From the NCBI RefSeq assembly GCF_004369205.1, contig NZ_QFGA01000003.1, forward strand, positions 434,001-498,000: DNA of 64,000 nucleotides. The letters run 5' to 3'. This stretch comes from Pelotomaculum schinkii. Its GTDB lineage: Bacteria; Bacillota; Desulfotomaculia; Desulfotomaculales; Pelotomaculaceae. A program made the position numbers and the translations under genes. The notes beneath the pieces are model-generated. The model saw only the letters and a program-made list of their open reading frames with translations, made no database searches and had not been told where the DNA came from. Each line of letters starts with the position of its first letter. Within the stretch, counting starts at the first letter, position 1. Shown in pieces: positions 43,596 through 50,990 of the stretch.

Positions 43596-45618
43596 GCTGT
43601 TCAAGCCTGTACATCCCCTTTTTGGTTATACTTAGTTTCCCCTGCAGCGCCAAATGAGCCAGTATAAACATGGCGTGCGACCAGCTCAAAGGCATTACCC
43701 AGGCTGGTCCGCCCTGGTTTTTATCAACCTGCTCCGGGAGCAGCTGGTGCTGGTTAGCATGTTTATAGGCCCATTCGTAGAGGGCTCCGGCGTGTTTGAT
43801 GTTCCCGGTCATACAGTGGTAGATGGCCAACCAGAGGGTGGTGAGCAGCCAGGGATTGCTGTCCCGGTAACCGTCCCATTCATAGCGGTGCAGACCGCCC
43901 ACGTGATGGTTCCAAAGCAGCTCTTCCAGCGAGCGGGCTGTCGCTTGCATCCTCTCATCAAGCGGGTCCAGCACCGCAAAGGGAAAAGCCAAACCCAGGA
44001 GAGCCGCGTCGGCGCGACCGTCTTCCCCGACCCAAAAAGTCTCGTACAGGCCGGTGGAATCCTTGCCGCTGAAGGCGCGGCCGCCTTTGCGCCGGGCGTC
44101 CTCGAAGGACCCCCGGTCTGTCCTGCGGTTTATCCCCCGTATGAAGCGATTGTAATGGGGGGACCACAGGCGCTTGAGGATGCCCTCCTTGACCTTGGCC
44201 GCGGCTTGCCCCCAGCGCTCCATTTCTACCAGCTGGTTTTTAATTCCGGCCAGCTCCGAAGCGGCTCTCAACCCTGCATAAACTGACGCGGCCGAATATG
44301 TGGCCTGGGCGTGCAGGTCCTCCCAGAGATCATAGCTGGGCGCCGGCAGGCCGTTTTCCTCCAGGTTGCCGGACAGATAAGCCGCCCCGGCAGTCAATGA
44401 GGGCCATACCTCTTCGAGAAAGCAGCCGTCGCGGGTCAGCCCGTAGTGGTGCCGGTAACCCCACAAAACGGACCCCACCTGGTCGATTTGTTTGCCCCAG
44501 GTAGGAGCCGCACTGCCGTCTGTGAAATAACGCTGCTGCCAGCTGCCGTCTTTTTCCTGCACAGAAGAGGCGAAGTGATAAAACTGTCCCGCCAGATCGT
44601 GATATCCCGCCTCGTCCATGGCCGCCGCGATATAAACCGAATCCCTCGGCCAGCAGTAGCCGTAGCCGCCGCTGGCCAGGTAGTAGGGGTCGAATTCCGG
44701 GGCAGCGATGGAAGCGCCGGTCTCTTTCGAGGTCAGCAGCTTGATCGCCAGCAGCGACCTTTTATAGGTAGGGTAGCCGGCATAGATCCCGCAGGGCTGC
44801 ATCCTCGGGCCCAACCAACCCTGCCAGTAGCTTACGGTATTATCCAACCACTCGTTGCCTGGTTTCGCAGTTGCCATTGCCAGGTGCTCCATGACTGAGT
44901 CTTTGCCGTGTCCTGCCGCCAGGTAAAGGGAAAAGGTTTTGGACTGTCCTTGCTGCAAGTCCCCCAAATCCCAGGCCAGACTTCCCGAACTTTCCCGGAT
45001 ATTATCGCTATTCCCCCATAGCAATCCCCTGGAGGCGTCCTGGTAAGGATCCGAGCCTGTGCCTCGCCTGCCCAGGTGGTATCCGGCCAGGGGATAACCG
45101 GAGCCGGCTAATGCCATGTATATATTTCTCCGGTAAAATATCAAGGAGTTATTAGAAGGTTCAAAGTAAGCGCTGTCATAAAGAGGCGACTCCTCTATTT
45201 CAAAATTGCAGTAGAGGAGAAATGACACCTTCTCAGATTTTTCCCCATCATTTCTGATTTCATAAAATCTGACCAGGATATCGCGGTCGGGCAAGACGAA
45301 ATCCCGCTGGATAACTTTAATATAATGGGATACGCTGGACAGGGTTGTTTCCAGAACGTTAGTGTTTTCCAGGTAGCGTTGTGTGGTATCCCATACGTTT
45401 AAATGAAACCACCTGGTAAAACTCTCCCCTTCCGTTGCGGCCATCCTCAGGCCTGGCCAAAAGCGGCCCAGATGCTGGGCATATTCGATGTGGGGCCAGA
45501 AAAGCTTGAAGATCTCCCCGTTTTTACGTACGGAGGCCAGCATGCTTGAATTACCTATGATAGCCTCAGGCATTTCAGGCTGGAACCTGGTTGAAATATT
45601 TTCCACCACCATTTTCAC
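43558..45618 (-). CDS. Glycoside hydrolase family 15-like (glucoamylase/glucodextranase type)
   Basis: Predicted inverting glycosidase with an N-terminal beta-sandwich (about residues 1-260) and a C-terminal alpha/alpha toroid (about 270-660), the bacterial GH15 layout. Recognisable blocks are YCWPRDSVYIAAAMDEAGYH, the acid region APSYDLWEDLHAQATYSAAS, SPHYNRFIRGI and DSNPWLLTTLWLAIYH. It has 686 residues and no signal peptide, so it would act in the cytoplasm on alpha-glucans or short oligosaccharides such as glycogen or trehalose. The start GTG 45618 or ATG 45612 follows an AAGAG box. A second, smaller toroid protein is encoded 400 bases upstream on the same strand. Confidence 0.83.
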   Translation of the reverse strand: MKMVVENISTRFQPEMPEAIIGNSSMLASVRKNGEIFKLFWPHIEYAQHLGRFWPGLRMAATEGESFTRWFHLNVWDTTQRYLENTNVLETTLSSVSHYIKVIQRDFVLPDRDILVRFYEIRNDGEKSEKVSFLLYCNFEIEESPLYDSAYFEPSNNSLIFYRRNIYMALAGSGYPLAGYHLGRRGTGSDPYQDASRGLLWGNSDNIRESSGSLAWDLGDLQQGQSKTFSLYLAAGHGKDSVMEHLAMATAKPGNEWLDNTVSYWQGWLGPRMQPCGIYAGYPTYKRSLLAIKLLTSKETGASIAAPEFDPYYLASGGYGYCWPRDSVYIAAAMDEAGYHDLAGQFYHFASSVQEKDGSWQQRYFTDGSAAPTWGKQIDQVGSVLWGYRHHYGLTRDGCFLEEVWPSLTAGAAYLSGNLEENGLPAPSYDLWEDLHAQATYSAASVYAGLRAASELAGIKNQLVEMERWGQAAAKVKEGILKRLWSPHYNRFIRGINRRTDRGSFEDARRKGGRAFSGKDSTGLYETFWVGEDGRADAALLGLAFPFAVLDPLDERMQATARSLEELLWNHHVGGLHRYEWDGYRDSNPWLLTTLWLAIYHCMTGNIKHAGALYEWAYKHANQHQLLPEQVDKNQGGPAWVMPLSWSHAMFILAHLALQGKLSITKKGMYRLEQHEEPSAGSAGES

Positions 45619-45648
45619 TGTACTCTTAAAAAGAACTGCCTCAAAAAA

Positions 45649-45676
45649 TGTAGGTGCGAATTCATTCGTACAAATG
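45649..45676. repeat. REP-like palindromic repeat, copy A
   Basis: The core GTGCGAATTCATTCGTAC is nearly self-complementary, preceded by TGTAG. A second copy is at 45831-45855. Confidence 0.55.
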
Positions 45677-45830
45677 CAACATTGGCTGCCACAAGTTCGG
45701 CGCTAGTGCGCCGTGTGCGATTGAAATGGCGCCTACATCGGCTGGTATTTTTATGATACGTCGCGCCGCTGGCGGCATGTGAAACTATCCAGAATATAGC
45801 GTCCAGCTTACAGAGCAATTCCCCAACAAA

Positions 45831-45855
45831 TGTGGCCGCGAATTTATTCGCACCT
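45831..45855. repeat. REP-like palindromic repeat, copy B
   Basis: TGTGGCCGCGAATTTATTCG, followed by CACC, repeats the core of copy A with three changes and is again near-palindromic. The two copies lie in the same orientation about 180 bases apart. Confidence 0.55.
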
Positions 45856-46020
45856 TTAGTATGCGCTTTTGAACGAGCTTAAATTTATAGGATTTTCTTG
45901 CCGATCTGCGAGATTTGGCGGGTACCCGATTATGATAGCGACTGTAGTATTTTCATTATAGTAACATATTTCCCATCAGAAATTTTACCAACAGACTGAA
46001 ATGATTTATCGGTCAAAAAC

Positions 46021-47055
46021 CTAGCTGCCTGCAAACAGCCACTCGCCGCTTCTTTGCAGCAGCCTGGCGCAGGTTAGCACAAAAAAGGCGGCTTCAGCGC
46101 AGAACCAGTTGCCGGATTTGGTGGCGATATACTCCTCACGGACATAGCGAAGTTTTTCGTAAGCCCTTTTATAGTCTCCGTGCAGGGAGGCGCAGTAGCC
46201 CAGGATTGCCCAGGGATAATCAGGAGGCTTGATTGTTAACCATTCCGGGTGGTTGCTGTTGAACAGTTCGTACAAATTGGCCGCCCGCTCCGAACCCGGT
46301 TCAATTAACCCGTACAGCGCCGGAAAGAGCTGGCAGGTGGCGTCAGGGTAGAATTTTTTTAAATTAACCCCCGGCCGCAGCCACCAGCTGGTTTTACTAG
46401 GATAGTAGCAGGTCCTCCGTGCATCCCACAAAGACTTTTCGATACCTGTGGCGACAGCTTTAGCCCTGGCATTAAAAACAGAGGCTTCCTGGTCGCCGAG
46501 GTAGTCCAAAAGCCCGGCGAAATCAGCCAACCCCCTGTACACCTCGCAGTTGTCCATCAGGTATTTGACCCGGTACTTGGCCAGAGCAAAGGTCAGGCCG
46601 TCCCGGTCAGTCAGGTTGACGATGCAGTTGGCCACTTTTTTCAGGGCCGGTAGGTTTTTTCTCACCCAATTGGTCTTACGGGTACGTTCGTGGTAAGCCG
46701 CCACCAGGGAGAGATAGGAGCCGGCGTAAGCGTCCTCGGAATCCGGGCTGGCCTTTTTGGCATTTAAATTTTCGTCATAGTGGTAGTCCTTGATCGTACC
46801 GTCATCTTCCAGGTTGGCCAGGTACCAGTTGAGGTAGCGTTCTACCAGTAGGTGGGCGTTAACGTCCTCCAGCAGGGCCATAGCTGCAAAATTGGCAAAA
46901 TAGGGCATCACCCAACCCTGGTCCGGGTACCTGCCGATAGCTCCGTCGGCGCTGCTGCCGGGGCTCAAAATCTGGCAGCTTTTCAGCCAAGCTACCTGGG
47001 ACGCCATGTTGTTTTTGAGCGCCCGGATAATTTCCGACATATTACTGTAAGACAT
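46021..47055 (-). CDS. Alpha/alpha-toroid (six-hairpin glycosidase-like) protein
   Basis: A 344-residue protein that looks like the catalytic toroid of a GH15-type glycosidase without the N-terminal sandwich. The start is ATG 47055 (MSYSNMSEIIRALKNNMASQ), nine bases after GGAG; an in-frame ATG at 47070 overlaps that box. Paired helices with aromatic-rich turns occur throughout: RYPDQGWVMPYFANFAAMAL, NCEVYRGLADFAGLLDYLG, DARRTCYYPSKTSWWLRPG and KSGNWFCAEAAFFVLTC. The WEDL acid motif of the larger neighbour has no exact counterpart, although NCEVYRGLADF occupies a similar place. Substrate unknown. Being on the same strand as the GH15 gene, it may serve the same pathway. Confidence 0.65.
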   Translation of the reverse strand: MSYSNMSEIIRALKNNMASQVAWLKSCQILSPGSSADGAIGRYPDQGWVMPYFANFAAMALLEDVNAHLLVERYLNWYLANLEDDGTIKDYHYDENLNAKKASPDSEDAYAGSYLSLVAAYHERTRKTNWVRKNLPALKKVANCIVNLTDRDGLTFALAKYRVKYLMDNCEVYRGLADFAGLLDYLGDQEASVFNARAKAVATGIEKSLWDARRTCYYPSKTSWWLRPGVNLKKFYPDATCQLFPALYGLIEPGSERAANLYELFNSNHPEWLTIKPPDYPWAILGYCASLHGDYKRAYEKLRYVREEYIATKSGNWFCAEAAFFVLTCARLLQRSGEWLFAGS

Positions 47056-47180
47056 CTTTAGACACTCCATGAAGTAATTTTATTACATAGTATGGGTTGG
47101 ATAATATTTTAGTTTCGGCAACGCGAAGGAAAGTGAGAAATGGTTGCAGAATATTCTTCCCCGGAGGGAAAAATAAAGAT

Positions 47181-48557
47181 ATGTTGAATAGACAAATACT
47201 CACTCAATTTTCGCATGCCCTGCATGCGGCAAAAGGCCTGACTCTATACCGGGGTATTATGGAAGACCCGGTCTGCCGGGCCATGGTAGTTTTCCTTGAA
47301 AAGGTGACCGGCCAGGCCCCGATGGAACAAATCCTGGACTCTTACGGCGAGATATTTCGCCTGCTGTCTGCAAAAGCCGTCTTAGCGGGGGAGAAGCCTG
47401 TCGGAGATGCCTGGCAGGACCACTTGCTTAACCTGATCTTGTACCAGGACAACCCTTTTAGTGAAGCAGCGGCCTCAGTTCCTTACGGGCAACTGGGCCA
47501 TTCCCTCAAACAGGCCGCAATGTGGGATCTCAACAAGCTGCAGGTTTTACACAGGGTTGAAGCCGGAGCTGCTCTAGCGTCACTATTAAAGATGGAGGAC
47601 GAATCCTTAGCCGGCCAATTGCCGGTGTGGGATGCCCTCCATATCCCTTTTGTCAGCGAAACAGGCAGGGACGGCAGGCCAAAAGCAAGGGAATTGAAAG
47701 AACTGCTTAGCGGAAGGGGTGACTGGAGCGCTTGTCTCGAGGCTCTGTCGGACTATTACATTTGCGCAGGGTCAGGTATTTTCGGCAGGTATGGGGCATT
47801 TCGTTGGGTAAGCCGGTATGAACACCTGGAAGGTATTGATGAGCCCGATCCGGTGCGTCTGGAGAAACTGATTGGGTACCGGTCTCAACGTCAGGAAGTG
47901 GTGGATAACACCGAAAAATTTCTTGCAGGACTTCCGGCGAATAATATTTTACTTTACGGCGATCGTGGTACCGGTAAATCTTCCACGGTAAAGGCTTTGC
48001 TGAACCGTTACCAGGCAAGGGGCCTTCGTCTCATTGAGGTTCCCAAAAGCGCCCTGGGCGATTACCCGTTAATCATAAGAAAACTTAGAGGGAAGCCCCA
48101 GCGCTTCATCCTTTTCGTTGACGACCTTTCTTTTGAGGATTCAGAGGTCGAGTACAAGGAGCTTAAAGCGGTTTTGGAGGGCGGGCTGGAGGTACGCCCG
48201 GCCAACGTACTGATTTACGCTACCTCCAACAGAAGACACCTGGTCAGGGAACATTTTTCCGACCGTGGACCAGCCGGTGACGGGGATGGAGATCTCCGAA
48301 CAGGGGATACTGTGCAGGAGAAACTTTCCCTGGCAGACAGGTTTGGCATCACGGTCCTTTTTGTCATGCCCGACCGCTCGCTCTACCTCGATATTGTACG
48401 GGGATTGGCTGAACAAAGGGGTATTGATATACCCGGCTCTGAACTCGAGAAAAAAGCGCTGCTCTGGGAGACCTGGCACAACGGGCGTTCCGGTCGTACC
48501 GCCAGGCAGTTCATCGATGATCTCAGCGGTGAGCTTGGTAGACAAAAAAAACAATAA
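47181..48557 (+). CDS. DUF815 family AAA+ ATPase
   Basis: ATP-binding protein of the DUF815 family, related to AAA+ ATPases. The start is ATG 47181 (MLNRQILTQFSHALHAAKGL) after CGGAGGG; an upstream in-frame TTG at 47097 is less likely. A helical N-terminal region of about 200 residues precedes the ATPase core. Walker A is ILLYGDRGTGKSSTVKALL (Lys266), Walker B is FILFVDDLSFED, and a sensor region reads NVLIYATSNRRHLV. The DUF815 hallmark around Walker A and the C-terminal GRTARQFIDDLSGEL are seen. It has 458 residues. Its role is unknown; homologues are widespread in sporulating and other bacteria. Confidence 0.8.
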   Translation: MLNRQILTQFSHALHAAKGLTLYRGIMEDPVCRAMVVFLEKVTGQAPMEQILDSYGEIFRLLSAKAVLAGEKPVGDAWQDHLLNLILYQDNPFSEAAASVPYGQLGHSLKQAAMWDLNKLQVLHRVEAGAALASLLKMEDESLAGQLPVWDALHIPFVSETGRDGRPKARELKELLSGRGDWSACLEALSDYYICAGSGIFGRYGAFRWVSRYEHLEGIDEPDPVRLEKLIGYRSQRQEVVDNTEKFLAGLPANNILLYGDRGTGKSSTVKALLNRYQARGLRLIEVPKSALGDYPLIIRKLRGKPQRFILFVDDLSFEDSEVEYKELKAVLEGGLEVRPANVLIYATSNRRHLVREHFSDRGPAGDGDGDLRTGDTVQEKLSLADRFGITVLFVMPDRSLYLDIVRGLAEQRGIDIPGSELEKKALLWETWHNGRSGRTARQFIDDLSGELGRQKKQ

Positions 48558-48751
48558 GTTTTTCATAAATACATCAATAAGTCTTTTCTAAGAAAAGGGA
48601 ATTGGTATCATGCTGCTGAATAAGATTAAACAGTACAAGTAATACTAAAAGGTCTCCAAGCAATACACTTATACCAGCAATCTGCCAGAGATGGCGCCTG
48701 TCGCCGGAGCGGCAAGCCCATGTAAAAATATCATACAAGGGGGGAATTCTA

Positions 48752-49054
48752 ATGAACAGTCCTCGCTTTCTGTTAATCCTGTTTGCATTGGCCTTTCTTG
48801 CCATGCAGACCATAAGCTTCATGTCGACTTTGACCAAACATGAGGACAGGGTGGTTAAACTTGAAAAGCAGGCCGTTCAGTTTGAAACCAAGGGCACTTA
48901 CATCGACCTGAAGATGAACCCGGCTGTGGAATTAAAGAAGGAAGAAGACAGGTTTAAAGCTGAAACTGTGAATTATGTCATCAAAGTGCTTGTTATTTCA
49001 GGGGCAACGGTTTTTGTCCTTGTCTTGATGAAACGGGTGCAAGAAAGCGGCTGA
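48752..49054 (+). CDS. Hypothetical small membrane protein with two TM segments
   Basis: Unrecognised protein of 100 residues with an N-terminal helix (RFLLILFALAFLAMQTISFM) and a C-terminal helix (IKVLVISGATVFVLVLMKRV) flanking a charged, probably helical loop of about 45 residues (KHEDRVVKLEKQAVQFETKG). ATG 48752 is preceded by AAGGGGGGAATTCT, a good ribosome binding site. Both ends are probably on the same side of the membrane, leaving the coiled-coil-like loop on the other. It lies alone between the DUF815 gene and the repeat before the CotF-like gene. Confidence 0.65.
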   Translation: MNSPRFLLILFALAFLAMQTISFMSTLTKHEDRVVKLEKQAVQFETKGTYIDLKMNPAVELKKEEDRFKAETVNYVIKVLVISGATVFVLVLMKRVQESG

Positions 49055-49131
49055 TTTCAACCTTACAGAATTATAGATGACTCTAAGATTGAATGCTGAA
49101 AGCAGAAATTCACTCGCACAAAGGCGCCAGA

Positions 49132-49177
49132 GGAAATGCAGTATGTTCCTGCGTCCTACGCCTGACGGCTTACGACC
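49132..49177. repeat. Half copy of the livM-livG MITE-like element
   Basis: GGAAATGCAGTAT, then an arm with CCTACGCC and GGCTTACGACC, follow the right end of the element at 13634-13758 (GAAATGCAGTAT, CCTACGCC, TTACGACC) with small insertions. The left arm is absent here. It lies in the 276-base gap between the small membrane protein and the CotF-like gene. Confidence 0.6.
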
Positions 49178-49330
49178 ACTTGCAGGGATAGACGTACTAT
49201 AGGCGCCAATAAAATTCACACCAATATAACCCTTCGAGACAGGGGTTATTTTTATTATTTTAGGTATAAATTTCTTAGGTCAATGCAGAATAATAACCAT
49301 GATCTAAATTATTTTTAAGGGAGGTTCGAC

Positions 49331-49990
49331 ATGAAATTCGGAACACATGAAGCTATGGAGGTCCATGAGGTATTAAGCGAGAATACCTGTATGATTGACC
49401 ATTACGCCATGTACCTGAACCAGTGCCAGGATCCCGAATTACGGAGGGTCTTGGAACGCCAGCAACGCCACATGGTTGATACGTATAATACCATGGTAAA
49501 CGTAATGCAGGGACAGGGTATTGATGTATCCGGGGCTCCCCGCATTACCATGGGTTCAACAACCAGAATGGCAGGGGAAAACCAGCCTGATTATGGTATG
49601 CAGCAGGCTGCGCCGGTAATGCCCAAGCCGGAAGCCAAAACCCTGAGTGACCGTGCCATCTCCATGGGCGCCCTGGTATTTCACAAATGCGGAGCTATAC
49701 GCAGCACCAGCGCCGCCCTGGAGTGCGCCAACCCGAACCTGCGCAACATGCTCGCTACAGCGGCCCGCTCCTGTATGGAGATGTCCTATGAAATCTTCCA
49801 GTACATGAATCAAAAAGGTTGGTACCCGGTGCCTGCGATGCCGGAGAGTGTGATGAACCAGATGCAGCAGACCTACCAGCCAACTATGGTGGGGCAGGGA
49901 GGACAGACCGGTTACGGGGTGCAGATGAGTCCTGGGGGGCAGACAGGAAAGGCCGGCCAAATGGGTCAGATCAATCCATACGGGCACTGA
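49331..49990 (+). CDS. CotF-like spore coat protein
   Basis: Coat-type ferritin-like helical protein of the CotF family. The N-terminal helical bundle (HEAMEVHEVLSENTCMIDHY, YLNQCQDPELRRVLERQQRH) and a second pair (LSDRAISMGALVFHKCGAIR, CANPNLRNMLATAARSCMEM, QYMNQKGWYPVPAM) are typical. The last 45 residues are Gln/Gly/Met-rich and low-complexity (QMQQTYQPTMVGQGGQTGYG), as in many coat proteins. Length is 219 residues. ATG 49331 follows AAGGGAGGTTCGAC. It probably acts in the spore coat, expressed in the mother cell; the promoter type is not visible. A terminator follows directly. Confidence 0.82.
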   Translation: MKFGTHEAMEVHEVLSENTCMIDHYAMYLNQCQDPELRRVLERQQRHMVDTYNTMVNVMQGQGIDVSGAPRITMGSTTRMAGENQPDYGMQQAAPVMPKPEAKTLSDRAISMGALVFHKCGAIRSTSAALECANPNLRNMLATAARSCMEMSYEIFQYMNQKGWYPVPAMPESVMNQMQQTYQPTMVGQGGQTGYGVQMSPGGQTGKAGQMGQINPYGH

Positions 49991-50011
49991 TATCGAGTCC
50001 TGCATGAAATA

Positions 50012-50043
50012 GGCCCCACTTTCTGTGGGGCCGCACCTTTTTC
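50012..50043 (+). terminator. Rho-independent terminator after the CotF-like gene
   Basis: GGCCCCAC (50012-50019) and GTGGGGCC (50025-50032) form a perfect 8-base stem with a five-base loop, followed by GCACC and a T5 run. It lies 22 bases after the stop codon. Confidence 0.85.
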
Positions 50044-50101
50044 TGCTGGTTTTATTTTAGTTCCACATGCCGCTAGCGCGGCGCTGGCAGAGAATGAAAA
50101 C

Positions 50102-50368
50102 TTAGCGATGCCACATCCACATTTGTTGGGCCAAAAACATTAGCGCTGCCGCCACCAGGGAAACACAAGCGAGTAATCTGGTGCGGCCATGTTTTGCAGC
50201 CAGCAGGGCAACCTTTTCTTCCAGATCAGTTACCCGTGCGCTTAAGTCCCTAAGTTCACAGTTAACGAGTTCCACCCGGTCCTCGGCCGGTTCCACTAAT
50301 TTCTTCTGGATGGATGAGGCCAGGGATTCTACAAGTTCCAGGTGGTTTTGCCGTTTTTCATTGGGCAT
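50102..50368 (-). CDS. Small tail-anchored coiled-coil protein of the dynamin cluster
   Basis: Unrecognised 88-residue protein. The start is ATG 50368 behind GGAGGGAACAAAG; the gene overlaps the end of the preceding 99-codon gene by 11 bases. Residues 1-60 are predicted helical, with a heptad-like stretch (VNCELRDLSARVTDLEEKVA). A C-terminal membrane helix (LLACVSLVAAALMFLAQQMW) ends the protein, so it is probably tail-anchored with the coil in the cytoplasm. It is the last gene of the minus-strand set headed by a dynamin-like GTPase and could recruit it to the membrane. Confidence 0.66.
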   Translation of the reverse strand: MPNEKRQNHLELVESLASSIQKKLVEPAEDRVELVNCELRDLSARVTDLEEKVALLAAKHGRTRLLACVSLVAAALMFLAQQMWMWHR

Positions 50369-50657
50369 CTTTGTTCCCTCCGCCGGCCTGATTAATCGCG
50401 TCTCTAAGCGCTGCCAGGATTACCAGAGGTACCTGCTGTATTTTATTCTCCAGGACCTCCAACCGCTGCAGCAATTCCGTGATTGCCGCCCGGTCCTCTT
50501 CGCGGAACTGTTCCAGGCTGGAAGCCAGTTTTCTGTTTTCCTCCAAAACGGGCTGGACCATCTTTTTCCTCAACCCGGTCATGATATCTTTAAGCATTTG
50601 CTGAAATAATTCGTCACCGTTGTGGCCGCCTTTGACTTCATCCAGCTTTAATTCCAT
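50358..50657 (-). CDS. Small helical protein of the dynamin cluster
   Basis: Unrecognised 99-residue soluble protein, almost entirely helical, with a coiled-coil candidate (VLEENRKLASSLEQFREEDR and ITELLQRLEVLENKIQQ). ATG 50657 follows GGGGGAAACAGGT. It overlaps the next gene by 11 bases in another frame and lies 20 bases after the preceding 64-codon gene, so cotranscription is likely. Its RKKMVQPVLEENRKL wording resembles the KKLVEPAEDRVEL stretch of the next protein, hinting that the two are related or interacting. Confidence 0.62.
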   Translation of the reverse strand: MELKLDEVKGGHNGDELFQQMLKDIMTGLRKKMVQPVLEENRKLASSLEQFREEDRAAITELLQRLEVLENKIQQVPLVILAALRDAINQAGGGNKDAQ

Positions 50658-50677
50658 ACCTGTTTCCCCCAGTCCTT

Positions 50678-50872
50678 TTACATTTTTTCAATAGCCTTTT
50701 TCAAAAGTTCGAGCAGCCGGTTGGTTTCCTTGCGGGCATGCTCTTCGATGGCTGTTTGGAAACATTCACCCAAATCGCCGAGCAGGTCCTTTTTGATTTC
50801 GCTTCCGGTGCGCCCGCTGATCTCGCTGATTATTTTACGCAGCCGCTCGTCCAAAATCCTGGCGTTTTCCAC
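50678..50872 (-). CDS. Small helical protein of the dynamin cluster
   Basis: Unrecognised 64-residue protein. It starts with GTG 50872, nine bases after a GGGAGGT box. The sequence is helical and charged (EISGRTGSEIKKDLLGDLGE, EEHARKETNRLLELLKKAIE), without a membrane segment. It is 118 bases downstream of the dynamin-like gene and 20 bases ahead of the next small gene. Its size is at the limit for confident calling, but the strong ribosome binding site and the operon position support it. Confidence 0.58.
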   Translation of the reverse strand: MENARILDERLRKIISEISGRTGSEIKKDLLGDLGECFQTAIEEHARKETNRLLELLKKAIEKM

Positions 50873-50990
50873 TTATTTAATACCTCCCGGGTTTTCATGA
50901 AAAAACCATGCCTGTACCCGCCAGGGAAATGCATCCAGGGTGTTCCGCACCGCCTTCGGTAACCCCGGGCCCGCAATTCAAACCACACTT

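Larger units (their letters stand above)
45619..46020. other. Repeat-rich intergenic region between two glycosidase-like genes
   Basis: About 400 bases without a gene. It contains two copies of a palindromic motif (45649-45676 and 45831-45855), a perfect CGGCGC-TAGT-GCGCCG hairpin (45698-45713), and a CGCCGCTGGCGGCATGTG segment (about 45765-45782). The last resembles, in reverse complement, the CACATGCCGCTAGCGCGGCG sequence near 50064. It looks like a reservoir of dispersed REP-like repeats. Confidence 0.55.

Noticed and set aside
48574-48837. An 87-codon minus-strand frame overlapping the start of the small membrane protein.
   Set aside because: The plus-strand gene has a strong AAGGGGGG box and a clear membrane topology, whereas the minus frame has no ribosome binding site.
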